A model generated the notes under the pieces. It saw nothing but the letters and a program-made list of their open reading frames with translations, searched no databases and was not told the origin of the DNA. From NCBI GenBank assembly GCA_038373865.1, contig JAXGGA010004669.1:1-64000 (forward strand): a stretch of DNA of 64,000 bases, written 5' to 3'. The number at the start of each line of letters is the position of its first letter. Within the stretch, counting starts at the first letter, position 1. Source of the DNA: Uloborus plumipes. Its lineage: Eukaryota; Arthropoda; Arachnida; Araneae; Uloboridae. Made by a program: the position numbers and the translations under genes. This document shows positions 49,101-55,744 of this stretch, in pieces.

Positions 49101-50201
49101 TATATCCTTAAACTTTGTAATATTTCTGTTCATATGTCCACATACCATTGTTTTCACCAAATGATGCGAGTTTTACAATTTTGTCAGGTACCACTATTTA
49201 AGATCGAGCCCGTCATTTATCACATTACGAATTATCTCAATATCAGATTTAATACCCAATTCCAATGATAATAATGAAGACAAAGAAGAAATAATGGAGG
49301 GTGTCCTTACAGCTGATCAAGTGGTTCAAAGCATAAAACTCTAGAAACTTTTTTAGTAAATGCCAATGTGTAAAATTTATTAATACAAAATGTGTTCGAA
49401 ATGAAACTTTCTAAAAATAAAAACAAGTAAAGACTGCTACTAATTCTTTGGATGAGTGTCAATTTTTATACAATGGACTTAGATTATCAACACCACCTCC
49501 GATTTCACATTTTCCTTCTGGGTATGTTTTTTATCACTGGTTCGATGGGAAACTTAAAATCGGAGTTGCACTGTAATCATAAAATTTCTACAGTAAATCA
49601 TTATGTGAATGTAAAACTTTTTTTTAATGCATGCATAGTTTCTGTATCTGTCAAAATTGCTTTTCCTTTTTTTCCCCCGATTGATTTGTACATTATTTTA
49701 TGTAAATTAATATCCAGTTATAATGTACGTTTCCTAGCGGGCGCTTAGTCGCTCGTTGGCTTTTCTTTTCCTCCCAGCCACCACATCCGGTTAAACCCTT
49801 ATCAGGGTAGGTACGGTGGTGACTAGTGGGTTTAAATAAATAAAATAATGCTTGCATAAAAACAGGGAGATTCTATTACACAACTATGTCAGACACTCTA
49901 GCTTTGAAATGAATTTATCATACTGAATTATGTAAGCACAAAAATTAAAAACCTCGTTTCAGAACTCCAATAGGCACCATGACTGTTGGTGGTGGTTTCT
50001 GCCCAGATAGCTGAATTTGTTGTAAAGGTGGAATTGTAGAACAATAATCATCAGGATTGTTTGGATGTGGTCTCCATAAATTTTTATCACTCAAGTTGGA
50101 ATTTGAGACTTGTGGTGAAGAGGGAAAATTAGGACTGCTTCCGCATGAGCTGGAACTTTGGGAATCAACACCAGGTATTGAAGCACTATCAATCGTTGGA
50201 G
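11558..50201 (-). CDS. Sara: Sara (ZFYVE9/ZFYVE16-type) C-terminal part, 14 spliced exons, 5' incomplete
   Basis: Joined exons (minus strand order): 50201-49953, 45449-45303, 45152-45042, 44948-44895, 44773-44705, 44621-44457, 33325-33101, 33016-32934, 31546-31442, 28084-27931, 26287-26044, 14297-14151, 14026-13882, 11713-11558. The phases fit at every junction, giving about 684 residues and one terminal stop. SARA family proteins are endosomal FYVE adaptors that present Smads to TGF-beta/BMP receptors and bind protein phosphatase 1. Visible here are the Smad-binding stretch ([27 protein letters not shown]), then a KQVIFSDG segment, then the large conserved C-terminal domain ([79 protein letters not shown]). 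The FYVE finger is not visible and should lie in upstream exons. Whether it is nearer ZFYVE9 or ZFYVE16 cannot be decided; arthropods usually have one gene. Confidence 0.93.
11826..11910 (+). mobile_element. Left end of a truncated hAT-type element
   Basis: TAAGGATGCACCAATA is followed by ACCGATTAATCGGC and further subterminal copies (TCGATAATCGA, GCCGATTAAT). The same terminus and CCGATTAATCGG words bound the 37900-43392 element. No matching right end is recognisable in the next 1.5 kb, so this is a solo or eroded end, located inside the last Sara intron. Confidence 0.55.
12148..12166. repeat. Poly-G tract
   Basis: A run of about 17 G in otherwise AT-rich intron DNA. Similar G runs occur at about 13368-13381 and 16031-16046, with others elsewhere in the window. 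They are slippage-prone and their exact length is uncertain in any assembly. Confidence 0.8.
12201..12368. repeat. Exact 84-bp tandem duplication
   Basis: 12201-12284 and 12285-12368 are identical as read (start TTTAAATTTATTTCTCAATA, end TTTGTTAAAGAGAG). The two units give a duplicated 28-residue frame on the minus strand, which has no known relative. The lack of differences suggests a recent duplication. Confidence 0.9.
13178..13309. mobile_element. 132-bp near-perfect palindromic MITE
   Basis: Arms of about 63 bp (CCTCAGAACCAGACTAACGT ... and its inverse ending at 13309) enclose a tiny loop around 13240. TA flanks both ends (13176-13177, 13310-13311), as expected of a Tc1/mariner-type MITE. 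It lies in the intron between exons m and n and would fold into a stable hairpin if transcribed. Confidence 0.85.
13341..13515. mobile_element. 175-bp hAT-type MITE with 8-bp duplication
   Basis: The ends are CAGGCCTGTCATTTA and, inverted, CAGGGACGTCATTTT. GTAGTTTC is directly repeated at 13333-13340 and 13516-13523, the 8-bp signature of hAT elements. The interior has a G run and TCCCCCTGGC. A related fragment starts at 23583. Confidence 0.85.
13882..14026 (-). CDS. Sara: Sara exon m
   Basis: 145 bases, phase 2 in and phase 0 out, acceptor TTTTATTTACAG, donor AAA|GTATGT. It encodes [40 protein letters not shown] and TLDTERDK. It matches the family pattern AKA-CLAL-PHL--L---GMTKLGLRVTLD. Confidence 0.94.
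14151..14297 (-). CDS. Sara: Sara exon l
   Basis: 147 bases, phase 2 at both ends, acceptor ATATATTTGCAG, donor TTTCA|GTATGT. It encodes [20 protein letters not shown] and then [19 protein letters not shown]. It matches GVVSPIDGKSMETITNVKI and [10 protein letters not shown] of SARA. Confidence 0.94.
14640..14972 (+). pseudogene. Decayed pogo/Tigger-type transposase fragment (DNA-binding part)
   Basis: The frame [20 protein letters not shown] runs to a stop near 14760. After a homopolymer-rich gap comes [20 protein letters not shown] with [14 protein letters not shown]. Helix-turn-helix residues of the form P-TTLRD-L and [15 protein letters not shown] are typical of pogo/CENP-B-like transposases. 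Here the second part is frameshifted and the catalytic domain is absent. It lies just upstream of the pogo-like terminal repeat at 15328 and may be part of the same decayed unit. Confidence 0.45.
15401..17833. mobile_element. 2.4-kb hAT-type element with AGGTGAC subterminal repeats
   Basis: The termini are CAGGGCGAAGACT (15401) and, inverted, CAGGGCGAGGACT (ending 17833). GGTAAAGA is repeated at 15393-15400 and 17834-17841. Both subterminal zones carry arrays of AAGGTGAC(A/T)AA words: about 15431-15510 and 17737-17815, with GTGAC on the plus strand at both ends. The interior has no intact transposase, so it is non-autonomous. It is inserted in the pogo-like MITE. Confidence 0.85.
17905..19223. 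mobile_element. 1.3-kb hAT-type element with 8-bp duplication
   Basis: The ends are TAGGGATGCAACGAATA and, inverted, TAGTGATGCACTAAACATTC. Subterminal ATATTCGGCC/GGCCGAAT words occur on both sides. GTACAAAT is repeated exactly at 17897-17904 and 19224-19231. There is no transposase, only short AT-rich frames. It is inserted in the same MITE as the 15401 element. Confidence 0.85.
20466..20515. mobile_element. Possible hAT end
   Basis: AAGAGATTCTCAACCGGTGG resembles the 'GTTCTCAACC' termini common in hAT elements. No partner end is recognisable nearby, so it is probably a decayed copy. Confidence 0.3.
20796..22792. repeat. Six exact copies of GTGACTCACGTTACA over 2 kb
   Basis: The 15-mer occurs, all in the plus orientation, at 20796-20810, 20976-20990, 21165-21179, 21187-21201, 22611-22625 and 22778-22792, usually preceded by C. 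Flanking bases are not conserved between copies. Read on the minus strand each copy is TGT AAC GTG AGT CAC (Cys-Asn-Val-Ser-His). The first three copies in plus order (20796, 20976, 21165) are separated by multiples of three (180 and 189). It could be repeated binding sites within a transposon or a decayed coding repeat. Confidence 0.85.
21322..21480. mobile_element. pogo-like MITE fragment
   Basis: AATAAAACCTCTCCGAGCGG followed by TCATTTTTACAAAGCGGCCA, and later CCCCTCTGAACGGTCACAGA, resemble pogo/Tigger MITEs with 'ACAGTAAAACCTCT--A-CGG-CA' ends. Boundaries are not clear. Confidence 0.4.
22800..25120. other. Intron sequence without recognised gene
   Basis: AT-rich and part of the long Sara intron. 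It contains a fragment related to the 13341 hAT MITE (CAGGCCCGTCATTTCAA at 23579-23595) and a 65-codon frame at 23890-24087 (contains [20 protein letters not shown]) with no recognised relative. Nothing else stands out. Confidence 0.45.
25122..25188. repeat. (TA)n microsatellite
   Basis: About 66 bases of pure TA. The surrounding Ile-Tyr repeat frame is an artefact. Confidence 0.95.
26044..26287 (-). CDS. Sara: Sara exon k
   Basis: 244 bases, phase 1 in and phase 2 out, acceptor AAATTCATAG, donor TTGG|GTAACT. It encodes [19 protein letters not shown], then [29 protein letters not shown] and [11 protein letters not shown]. These match the family blocks [27 protein letters not shown] and EPQE---IQW. 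The next coding exon is 11.7 kb further downstream across a transposon-rich intron. Confidence 0.95.
27390..27861. mobile_element. pogo/Tigger-like MITE, TA-flanked
   Basis: CAGTACCCCTTGTTACATCG at 27390 and, inverted, CAGTAATCCCTCTTAATATG ending at 27861. TA lies directly outside both ends. 472 bp, non-coding, between Sara exons j and k. Confidence 0.6.
27931..28084 (-). CDS. Sara: Sara exon j
   Basis: 154 bases, phase 0 in and phase 1 out, acceptor TTGTGGGCAG, donor AGAG|GTAATT. It encodes [40 protein letters not shown] and TRR. The [17 protein letters not shown] block is strongly conserved in SARA and endofin. A C-rich tract (27895-27905) sits just inside the following intron. Confidence 0.95.
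29749..30348. mobile_element. Left-truncated copy of the 3204-3786 MITE
   Basis: It shares TTTTCCCTGTATGAATGTGT, the AATAAAC/TAAAATTACTA interior and the right end GTGGCAACCCTG (ending 30348) with the copy at 3204-3786. The left CAGGGTTGCCAC terminus is missing. Confidence 0.65.
31120..31185. mobile_element. Solo pogo-like terminus
   Basis: The minus strand reads CAGTAAAATGCCAATTATCT from 31182, like the 'CAGTA-AA--CCGATTATC' ends of pogo elements. A left partner is not evident. Confidence 0.35.
31442..31546 (-). CDS. Sara: Sara exon i
   Basis: 105 bases, 35 whole codons, phase 0 at both ends, acceptor TACCTCTAG, donor AAAAG|GTAAAA. It encodes [20 protein letters not shown] and then NIPRNRYEK. 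It corresponds to DFRNYQYTLPVVQGL-V-ME---T-I-IPSNRY in SARA. Confidence 0.95.
31936..32218. mobile_element. 283-bp piggyBac-type MITE (TTAA duplication)
   Basis: TTAA at 31932-31935 and 32219-32222 flanks inverted ends CCTTTAAGAACC and CCTTTAGGATCC. The TTAA target and CCYTTT-type start are characteristic of piggyBac elements. The body is GC-richer than its surroundings and has no transposase. It lies between Sara exons h and i. Confidence 0.8.
32934..33016 (-). CDS. Sara: Sara exon h
   Basis: 83 bases, entering in phase 1 and leaving in phase 0, acceptor CAATTTCAG, donor GCA|GTAAGT. It encodes [20 protein letters not shown] and then TIMSVLA. It matches the family pattern YPCPL-SVRFRKP--GE-GHTIMNLLA. 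Confidence 0.95.
33101..33325 (-). CDS. Sara: Sara exon g: C-terminal domain, [20 protein letters not shown]
   Basis: 225 bases, phase 1 at both ends, acceptor TTTTTTAG, donor AGAT|GTAAGT. It encodes [19 protein letters not shown], then [16 protein letters not shown] and [20 protein letters not shown]. The last block is nearly identical to the vertebrate family. An intron of about 11.1 kb, full of nested repeats, separates it from the preceding exon. Confidence 0.96.
33780..34011. mobile_element. 232-bp TA-flanked MITE
   Basis: CCTTAATGCAAGAACAACCA and its inverse (TGGTTGTTTTTGCATTAAGG, ending 34011) form a terminal repeat of about 30 bp. TA lies on each side (33778-33779, 34012-34013). It is inserted in the decayed hAT element. 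Confidence 0.8.
35130..35470. repeat. Diverged ~176-bp tandem duplication
   Basis: TTTTTGCAAGATGCA with flanking TCAAAAATATTAAAA and GGATTGAAAT recurs 176 bases apart (about 35223 and 35399). The similarity extends over the AATAAATTATTT/CAAAATAA blocks before each copy. Confidence 0.6.
37099..37782 (+). pseudogene. Decayed ORF of an unrecognised transposon protein
   Basis: Reading in + frames with a few stops gives [16 protein letters not shown], stop, [16 protein letters not shown], stop, [20 protein letters not shown] with [40 protein letters not shown], and then [20 protein letters not shown]. The composition is protein-like and the stops are sparse, so it is a recently disabled gene. I cannot place it in a named family. 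It lies between the arms of the long-inverted-repeat element and probably was its own protein. Confidence 0.5.
38119..41075. mobile_element. 2.96-kb near-perfect palindromic element
   Basis: Left arm 38119-39530 and right arm 39654-41075 are inverted copies with only scattered differences, around a 123-base spacer. They start GAGCGATTCCATACC on both ends, and AGTA flanks each side (38115-38118, 41076-41079). Each arm carries the same 77-codon frame (38454-38687 minus, 40497-40730 plus; begins [14 protein letters not shown]). The spacer itself repeats a diverged piece of the arm (CCCAATCTTGTGATTGG). Foldback type, no transposase recognised. Confidence 0.85.
41983..43351. mobile_element. 1.37-kb palindrome inside the hAT composite
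   Basis: GAGCAAGAATCTGAGA at 41983 is inverted at 43351. The arms of about 660 bp meet at about 42665 with almost no loop. The same 83-codon frame appears on both strands (42494-42745 plus, 42578-42829 minus). Similarity continues outward into the GATTAATCGG subterminal words, so the palindrome may be part of the hAT end and not a separate insertion. Confidence 0.8.
43800..44450. repeat. Intron with dispersed-repeat fragment
   Basis: 44140-44350 (GGGGGTTATAAGTTTGACCT, TGTGTATCTGCGCCATTGTA, GAGCCTAAACGGATAAACTG) has the look of a dispersed arthropod repeat with a 'GTAGAGCCTAAACGGATAAACTGATT' core. The rest of the stretch is AT-rich intron. Confidence 0.4.
44457..44621 (-). CDS. Sara: Sara exon f: start of conserved C-terminal domain
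   Basis: 165 bases, phase 1 at both ends, acceptor TTATATCTAG, donor AAAG|GTGAGT (consensus). It encodes [20 protein letters not shown] and then [38 protein letters not shown]-x-G-x-VGQ-E followed by LP-E---P--I---F--IY--A is diagnostic of SARA/endofin C-terminal domains. This exon was the key to naming the gene. Confidence 0.95.
44705..44773 (-). CDS. Sara: Sara exon e
   Basis: 69 bases, phase 1 at both ends, acceptor TCTTTTTTTAG, donor AAAT|GTAAGT (strong). It encodes [20 protein letters not shown] and then LIK. It aligns by eye with the SARA stretch ending 'NANLLSMVKI' just before the conserved CWCFT motif of the next exon. Confidence 0.85.
44895..44948 (-). CDS. Sara: Sara exon d: 18-codon micro-exon
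   Basis: Only 54 bases, phase 1 at both ends, acceptor TTTAATATTCAG, donor CAAG|GTTTGG. It encodes [18 protein letters not shown]. It is supported mainly by the reading frame, the splice signals and its position between better conserved exons. Skipping it would keep the frame. Confidence 0.75.
45042..45152 (-). CDS. Sara: Sara exon c: linker before the C-terminal domain
   Basis: 111 bases, phase 1 at both ends, acceptor AATTATTTAG, donor CAAG|GTTTGT. It encodes [19 protein letters not shown] and then [15 protein letters not shown]. The (E)(D/G)G-LP-I pattern resembles the SARA segment that leads into the C-terminal domain. The frame is fixed by both neighbours. Confidence 0.83.
45303..45449 (-). 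CDS. Sara: Sara exon b: KQVIF segment, putative PP1 docking
   Basis: 147 bases, phase 1 at both ends, acceptor CCTACAG, donor G|GTATGT. The peptide begins [25 protein letters not shown] fits the protein phosphatase 1 docking pattern [RK]-x(0,1)-[VI]-x-[FW], at the place where vertebrate SARA has RVWF, next to a shared (F/W)(A/S)DGI motif. The rest is a Lys/Arg-rich linker ([14 protein letters not shown]). PP1 binding is inferred from the motif and its conserved position. Confidence 0.88.
45826..45900. mobile_element. Solo hAT terminus
   Basis: GCAGAGGTCTCCAAACAATA, followed by GCCTGTAGGCCAAAAGTGGC, is typical of the 'CAG-GGTCTCCAAAC' ends of hAT elements. No right end was recognised. Confidence 0.4.
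46555..48600 (-). pseudogene. Scrambled remnants of a repeat-encoded ORF family
   Basis: Minus strand from about 48597: [76 protein letters not shown], then [20 protein letters not shown] and, lower down, [20 protein letters not shown] with [17 protein letters not shown]. Stops and shifts break it. 46655-46845 (plus) is an inverted copy of 48400-48597, and 46843-46925 (minus) is inverted at 47262-47345, so pieces have been duplicated in opposite orientation. The plus-strand piece before 46655 reads [20 protein letters not shown], suggesting zinc-binding Cys/His. It looks transposon-borne; I do not recognise the family. Confidence 0.5.
48610..49945. other. Intron sequence without recognised gene
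   Basis: AT-rich, with A-runs at 48680-48750. A GC-richer patch (48860-49030) and a segment ending GTGGTGACTAGTGGGTTTAA followed by ATAAATAAAAT (about 49815-49850), which resembles a retroposon 3' end, are the only unusual parts. Confidence 0.35.
49953..50201 (-). CDS. Sara: Sara exon a: Smad-binding region
   Basis: The acceptor is TTTAATTTAG and the donor is CGAG|GTTTTT, a weaker GT site. The exon starts with two bases that complete a split codon and ends in phase 1. It encodes a Ser/Pro-rich linker ([11 protein letters not shown]) followed by [14 protein letters not shown] and [15 protein letters not shown]. This matches the Smad-binding domain of SARA, where an extended proline-rich segment lies against the Smad MH2 domain. 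It is the most upstream exon I can find; the previous exon must end in phase 1 and lies more than 50.2 kb into the window or outside it. Confidence 0.9.
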
Positions 50202-50462
50202 CTAAATTAAAAGTAAACAAAAAATAACGACATTTATAGATTTTAATGAGAATTAAGAAATAATTAATAAATACTTCAGCACAGCAACTTAATCATTTCA
50301 AGCATTTAACTGTATAATTAGAGTCAGGGGAGCCATGAGACTTGAAGAATGAATTGTCAAGACTTTCCCATGTGATTTTGGAAAAAAAATCCATTTTAAT
50401 CTATATTAACCACCATTAATCTAATAACATACATATATATACAACATATATATTTCAATTAG

Positions 50463-52544
50463 TAGGGGTGCACAACCTGCGGCCCGCGGGCCAAATGCGG
50501 CCCACCGCGAAGCGTTGTGCGGCCCGCGAGTGTATTTAATTTGTGTTGGAAAATGAAAAAAAAAAAAAAAGTATTTTTTTTTTTTTTTTTAACTCAGAGG
50601 GGGAAGTAGGAAGCAAAAGAAGGATCTCTTTACAAGATTTGAAATTACACACACCAAATAAAAATGCTCCAAACTTCATTTGAAGAAATATTTCAGGATT
50701 TTGTAGGGAAAAAGAGTAGACCTGAAAATTTCAATTCTCAATTACAAACCAGTAGACTGCAGACCTTTTTAGGCATTGATTTAGTAAGCCTAATAATTGT
50801 AACAGTAACGACTATGATAAAAAAAAATAAATAAATAAAATAAAATAATAATAAATAAATAAATAAAATAAATTGCCCAAAAAAGAAAAGATACACCATT
50901 TAAAAAAATATTATATATTTTTTAATGTTTCATTGCTCAAGGGCCTATGTTTCCAACTTGAAAGCTAAAAATCCTAATTATTTGACATTTATATACAAAA
51001 TGAACTGCAATTTTGGCATAGGTTGATGTGTTTTTGCGATGCCACGTGTAGAGCGTTATTTTACTGACCACCTCTAATTTTTCAGCAATCTTTTAGCATC
51101 GGCTTTTAGGTTACGATATTTCTTCTTATTTTTGCAGAAATGCTGCATACAAATCATATTTAACCGGAATACGAATGTATTTTTCAAATAAATATGAAAA
51201 AAAAAAATTTCTAAGCACCATTTTTTAATTTTTGCTCTCACTAAGTGGCAAATGGATATTTTTCGATCTAAAAATCATAAAGATGAAAAGAATTTTTAGT
51301 TTTTGTAAAGGAAGCTCTTGAAAGAGAGAGTTATGCCTTGCTGACTTCTGATTTTATCAAATCAAGTTTCTAATGATTGGGACGTTTGAAGTTCTAAAAA
51401 TCTTTACCTCCATGATTAACCAATATTAAAGAAAATGCAAGCATGTTGAAAATTTCAACTATCAACAATGAACCCATTTTTAAATTTGGTGGATAAATTT
51501 CAGTCTCAGCCATCCAGTTGCTAATTTTGATTTCATAGCATTTCCCAGAATTTTTTGTTGTACAATGTTTAACTTTTAGTATTATGACAACTTTTTTGTT
51601 AACTCGTCTTTTTTTTTTGCTCTTCATATACTATCCAGCTACTGTCTGTTTGCGTATTGTGCGCCTGGGAGCCACGGACGCTTCCATCTGAAAAAGAGGA
51701 GATAGGTTTAGGATGCGCACTACCCGATGCCTTCCGCTTTTGTTCGCTTGTACTACTTCCTCGTTGCTTTTCTCCCCATTTCGAGAAAGTCCGAAGAGAC
51801 TTCGCGCGTGCGCAGATACGGCGGAGGTCGCACGAAAAAATTTTAGACAGTAATGGTAGAATTTTATGTTTGCACTGTGATTTAGGTTTTTTTTTTACAC
51901 TGTTTGCAGTTTTGCCGAAATTACTTTTTGGATCTTATTTTGCTAGAATTGTGCATACAGATTTTGTATTGCTGAAAAAAAATGTTTGATTTGTTTAGTT
52001 TTAATAAGTGATATAGTTCAACATCATTAAAGCACAAAATTGTAAAATTATTTCATGCAACTCCTTTTTCATAACATGCAAAGTTTTCATTCTTTGATGG
52101 TTAAAAAGCTGTCTTAAGCAAGGCTACTAAACATCAGAAGCTTCAGACATTTTCTTTCCTGAAAAAGGTTTACCTTTTTACTCTGAATCATATATATATG
52201 CAATATTTTGCAGTTTCGTGCTGTAATAAAGTGATTATTTTTCCCCAAATAGTTATTTAGTGAAAAGATTCAATATTTCAATTGCAAATTTTTCTTACAT
52301 TTATCAGCAAAGTACCGGTAATGCATGCTGCCAAGCCCATCATTTCTTCAATTTTCCAGCTGGCAAAGGATATGTACTCAATGCAAGTTATATGGTAAAA
52401 TATTTGAAAAAAATAAAAAAACATGATAATTTCTCAAAGCTTGTATGTGGGGGGGGGGGGAGGGATGATGGGCTTGCATGCGGCCCTCCAGTAAAACTCT
52501 TGTTACGTCTGTGGCCCTTCACTGAAAAAGGTTGTGCACTCCTA
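50463..52544. mobile_element. 2.1-kb hAT-type element, GCGGCCC-rich ends
   Basis: TAGGGGTGCACAACCTGCGG (50463) and, inverted, TAGGAGTGCACAACCTTTTT (ending 52544) with GCGGCCCGCGGGCC and GCGGCCCTCC near the ends. CAATTAG is directly repeated (50456-50462, 52545-52551). There is no transposase. The CpG-rich MITE copy 2 is nested inside. Confidence 0.75.
51642..51850 (+). mobile_element. CpG-rich ~209-bp MITE, copy 2
   Basis: TA-flanked, with CTGTCT / AGACAG termini. Nearly the same sequence as 4912-5118 in inverse orientation (GCCACGGACGCTTCCATCTG, GAGAAAGTCCGAAGAGACTT). It is GC-rich against its AT-rich host element and younger than the hAT it interrupts. Confidence 0.75.
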
Positions 52545-53299
52545 CAATTAGGAATGAACTCCTATCTTATTAATTAAAAAAAAATAAAAACAGTAAAAAT
52601 TGTGAATAACAGTTATCAAATTTAACATGGCTGAGCTAAAACAATATAACATTTATTTGCATCAACTTGCTTAGAACACACGACAACGAACGAATTATGA
52701 CCCTGTACTCTGTTAATTCAAAAGGAGAGGGAAAAGAAGGGATGCAAATCTGATTTCTGAAAGGAATAAATTGCACTACCAGAACAATTGTATGTTTCTT
52801 TAGTTCTTCTCGTTATTACTTCTCTATTTGGAAGTATAAACTGAAGGAATGAGAGATCGAGTTTTTTCATCCCCTTATCAGTCTTGGTGATTTTGTCAAG
52901 ATGGAAGGTCTTTCCCCCATGCATCACAGTCATGATGAAAAGAACAAAAAAACAAATGTAATCTAAAACTTTAGGCGTCAAATCTTGCACCAAGGGTTGG
53001 AAGTTTAGATATTAAATCCTCATTTTTCGTCACAAAATGCAACTAACCACCACTTGAAGTTTGCTGTAACAGGATTTTAACTGAAAATATACACACAAAT
53101 GGTGACAACAGAAATTATGGGATAGCAATATGCAAATATACAGCTGGTGGTAATATTACCAGCAGTAGGTGTGCAGTGTGCAAGATATTCTTGACTGTAT
53201 AACAGGGTAGGCTGTTTTGAGTGGCAACTAATGGGTATTCAGTTCAAACTGCTCTATACAATGAAAATTATTATGTTTAGCTACTTGGAGACAATTTAC

Positions 53300-53620
53300 T
53301 GCCACCGACTTCATGTACCCAAACAGCGATGGAATTTTTATGGATGATAATATAACATGCCACCATTCCACAACTGTTAGCTCTATTGGTTTTAAGAAAA
53401 ATCTTGGCAGTTCCAGCAACAGATTTAGCTACTTTGATCGCCCAACAGGAATCCCATCAAGATTTATGAAACATAATTCAGTCAGTTCATGCAGAAAATC
53501 TTGCCCAAATGGTATGTTTGCATCTTTAGAGGCTCACAATTTCTTTCTACAAGGAACTTTCAATGGCTTATTAAGTCCATGCCACTTAAGAGGCATCCTA
53601 TGCTTATTGTCACCTCACTG
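53300..53620 (+). pseudogene. Tc1-like transposase fragment, decayed
   Basis: The frame YPNSDGIFMDDNITCHHSTT resembles the second-Asp region of Tc1-like transposases (FYP--SG-FQQDNAPCH). It is followed after a shift by FSYFDRPTGIPSRF, where 'DWP--SPDLNPIE' would be expected. The third acidic residue and the C-terminus are not readable, so it is a fragment. Confidence 0.4.
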
Positions 53621-55744
53621 CACATTAGGATGGATCGAAAAAACTTTTTTTTTTTTTTAATTCCAAATCGGCCAGGGGGAAAAAATTGTCCACAAAGACT
53701 AAACAATTACCTGTAAAGTTTGAAGTTGATCAGATATAATCTTCATGCTCCGCAAAGTGGTCAAAGTTCGTAAATTGAGCCCGAAAATGCATTTTTTCAT
53801 CTTTACGAACACACTAGCATTTAGAAATTTTTCAAATCTCTAGGATGCAAAAAAGTTACACAATGAGATGAAATACACAATGATATAAAATCACAGTCTG
53901 ATAAAATCTTCATGCGCCACATGGTATTCGAAATTTACATATTGAACCCCAAAATAGTACTTTTTCATCATGACTGAAAATGTTTATCAGTACTTTAGAA
54001 AACGTCCACGGGTGGAAAAGTTGCCTCTTACAATCAAAATCAATTATACAAAACTAGAGACCCATTTTTTAAAGGACTTAGGGGTAGGGAACCAATCTCC
54101 TGCTCCCCTCCCACAGTCTTACCGACTACGAAAAGTAATGTTTTTATAAAAAGTGAGAGTGATGTTTTTGGCTTCCAGAACCTCTAGCTAGTTGAAATTT
54201 CGATAGGTGAAAATATACTACTTGAGTTCAAATAAGAAAAAGGGGAAAAAATTTCATCTAAGAAGAGTTTCAGAAGAATATTACGAACTAGTGCAGGAGC
54301 TTCACTCAAAATAAATTTGCATGTTACTATTCAATCTGGCGAAGCTAAGGTTATTTTATTCAAAACTCCAGCACTTTTCAAAGATGGTAACATTTATTGT
54401 GATAGTTGTAATTGTTGTATGTCGTGATGAAACAAATGTAAACACTAGATTTAAAGGAGGAGAGATTCAATTATTAGAAGTATCTTTAAATTCTTCAATG
54501 TCTGTGGAGAAGAACGACGATATTTCTTCCTTTCAGCCAAGATTGCCACGAAAAAATATGAGCACTTAATACTTTCAATTTCGAAATCATAGTTCTCTGT
54601 TTAGGGTTTCTCAAGAATTTCTGTTTAGATGGAAACTTTCACTTTTTACAAAATTTTATTTTTGAAAAAGGTGATTTAGTAGTAAAATGCACTTCACTAA
54701 AATAAAGTAAAAAATGCACTCAAACTGTACTTATGTTTATTTGAAATCTAATATTAAGATCGCACAATGTTAATGGGTCTTGTATTTTAGACAGTAACAT
54801 GCCTTGTCTTACAGTAACATTCATATTTTTATAAATATTTACTAAAAAAATAGGAGCCGAAATGCTAGAATGTACTTTATAATTTTTTATGTTTCAGTTT
54901 AGAGAACGTATTTATCGGTAAGTTTTCAATCCGGAATCGAGTTAAGGTCCTGCGAAGATTTTACCTAACTCCAATCTAATTGTGCATGCTTTAAGTATCT
55001 TGATCAATGAATAATAACTCAAACGTGCCAACAACCTTTTGTGCAACAAACTTTATTTTTATGTCAAACCACATGGAAGTGTATACTTTAATTATAAAGG
55101 TTGGCAATGTAATTAATTTTTCAGATAGAATTTTCTGTTCCAGCATAACACCTAAAAGGAATGTGCACGATTGTCCCTAATTTTAATGTTACTTGGAAAA
55201 CTATCAGTAGAAATAGCTTGATATACATTTCTTAAATAATCATGATCAGTACTCATTATAAAATTTTTCTTATTTGAGGCGAAAAAAAAAAAGCCTTACA
55301 AATTGGCGAATGGGTAATTATTGGAAGACTTTTAGTCTAGTATGGCTTTTTTGTTATTTCTTGATTATTAATTGAAGGTCTTGAAAGGTGAAAGGATTAT
55401 GTGACAAAACCAAAATTGCGAGTAATTAAAGTTCAAAGGTGTATTTTAAGTTGTTGCAGGTTTTTTTTTTGTCTGGTTTTGTCATGTAAGTGGGCATATG
55501 AAGTTGGTCGAATGACATCTACTTTTTGATGTACCAAGTTTTATTTGCTTACCTTAATGTAATGCATAACAAGTTTTTTTTTTTCAAAAAATGAGACATA
55601 GCCCCTTTATCCTGCAAACAATTCAATTAGGACCTTTGGTCAACTTGTCATGTTTTTCGAAAAAGATACTGTAGAGTGGAAGTAGTTCATTTAGGTGCAA
55701 TAGACAAATGAACATCTACAGTGCATGACTTAAAGGTACTTCTA

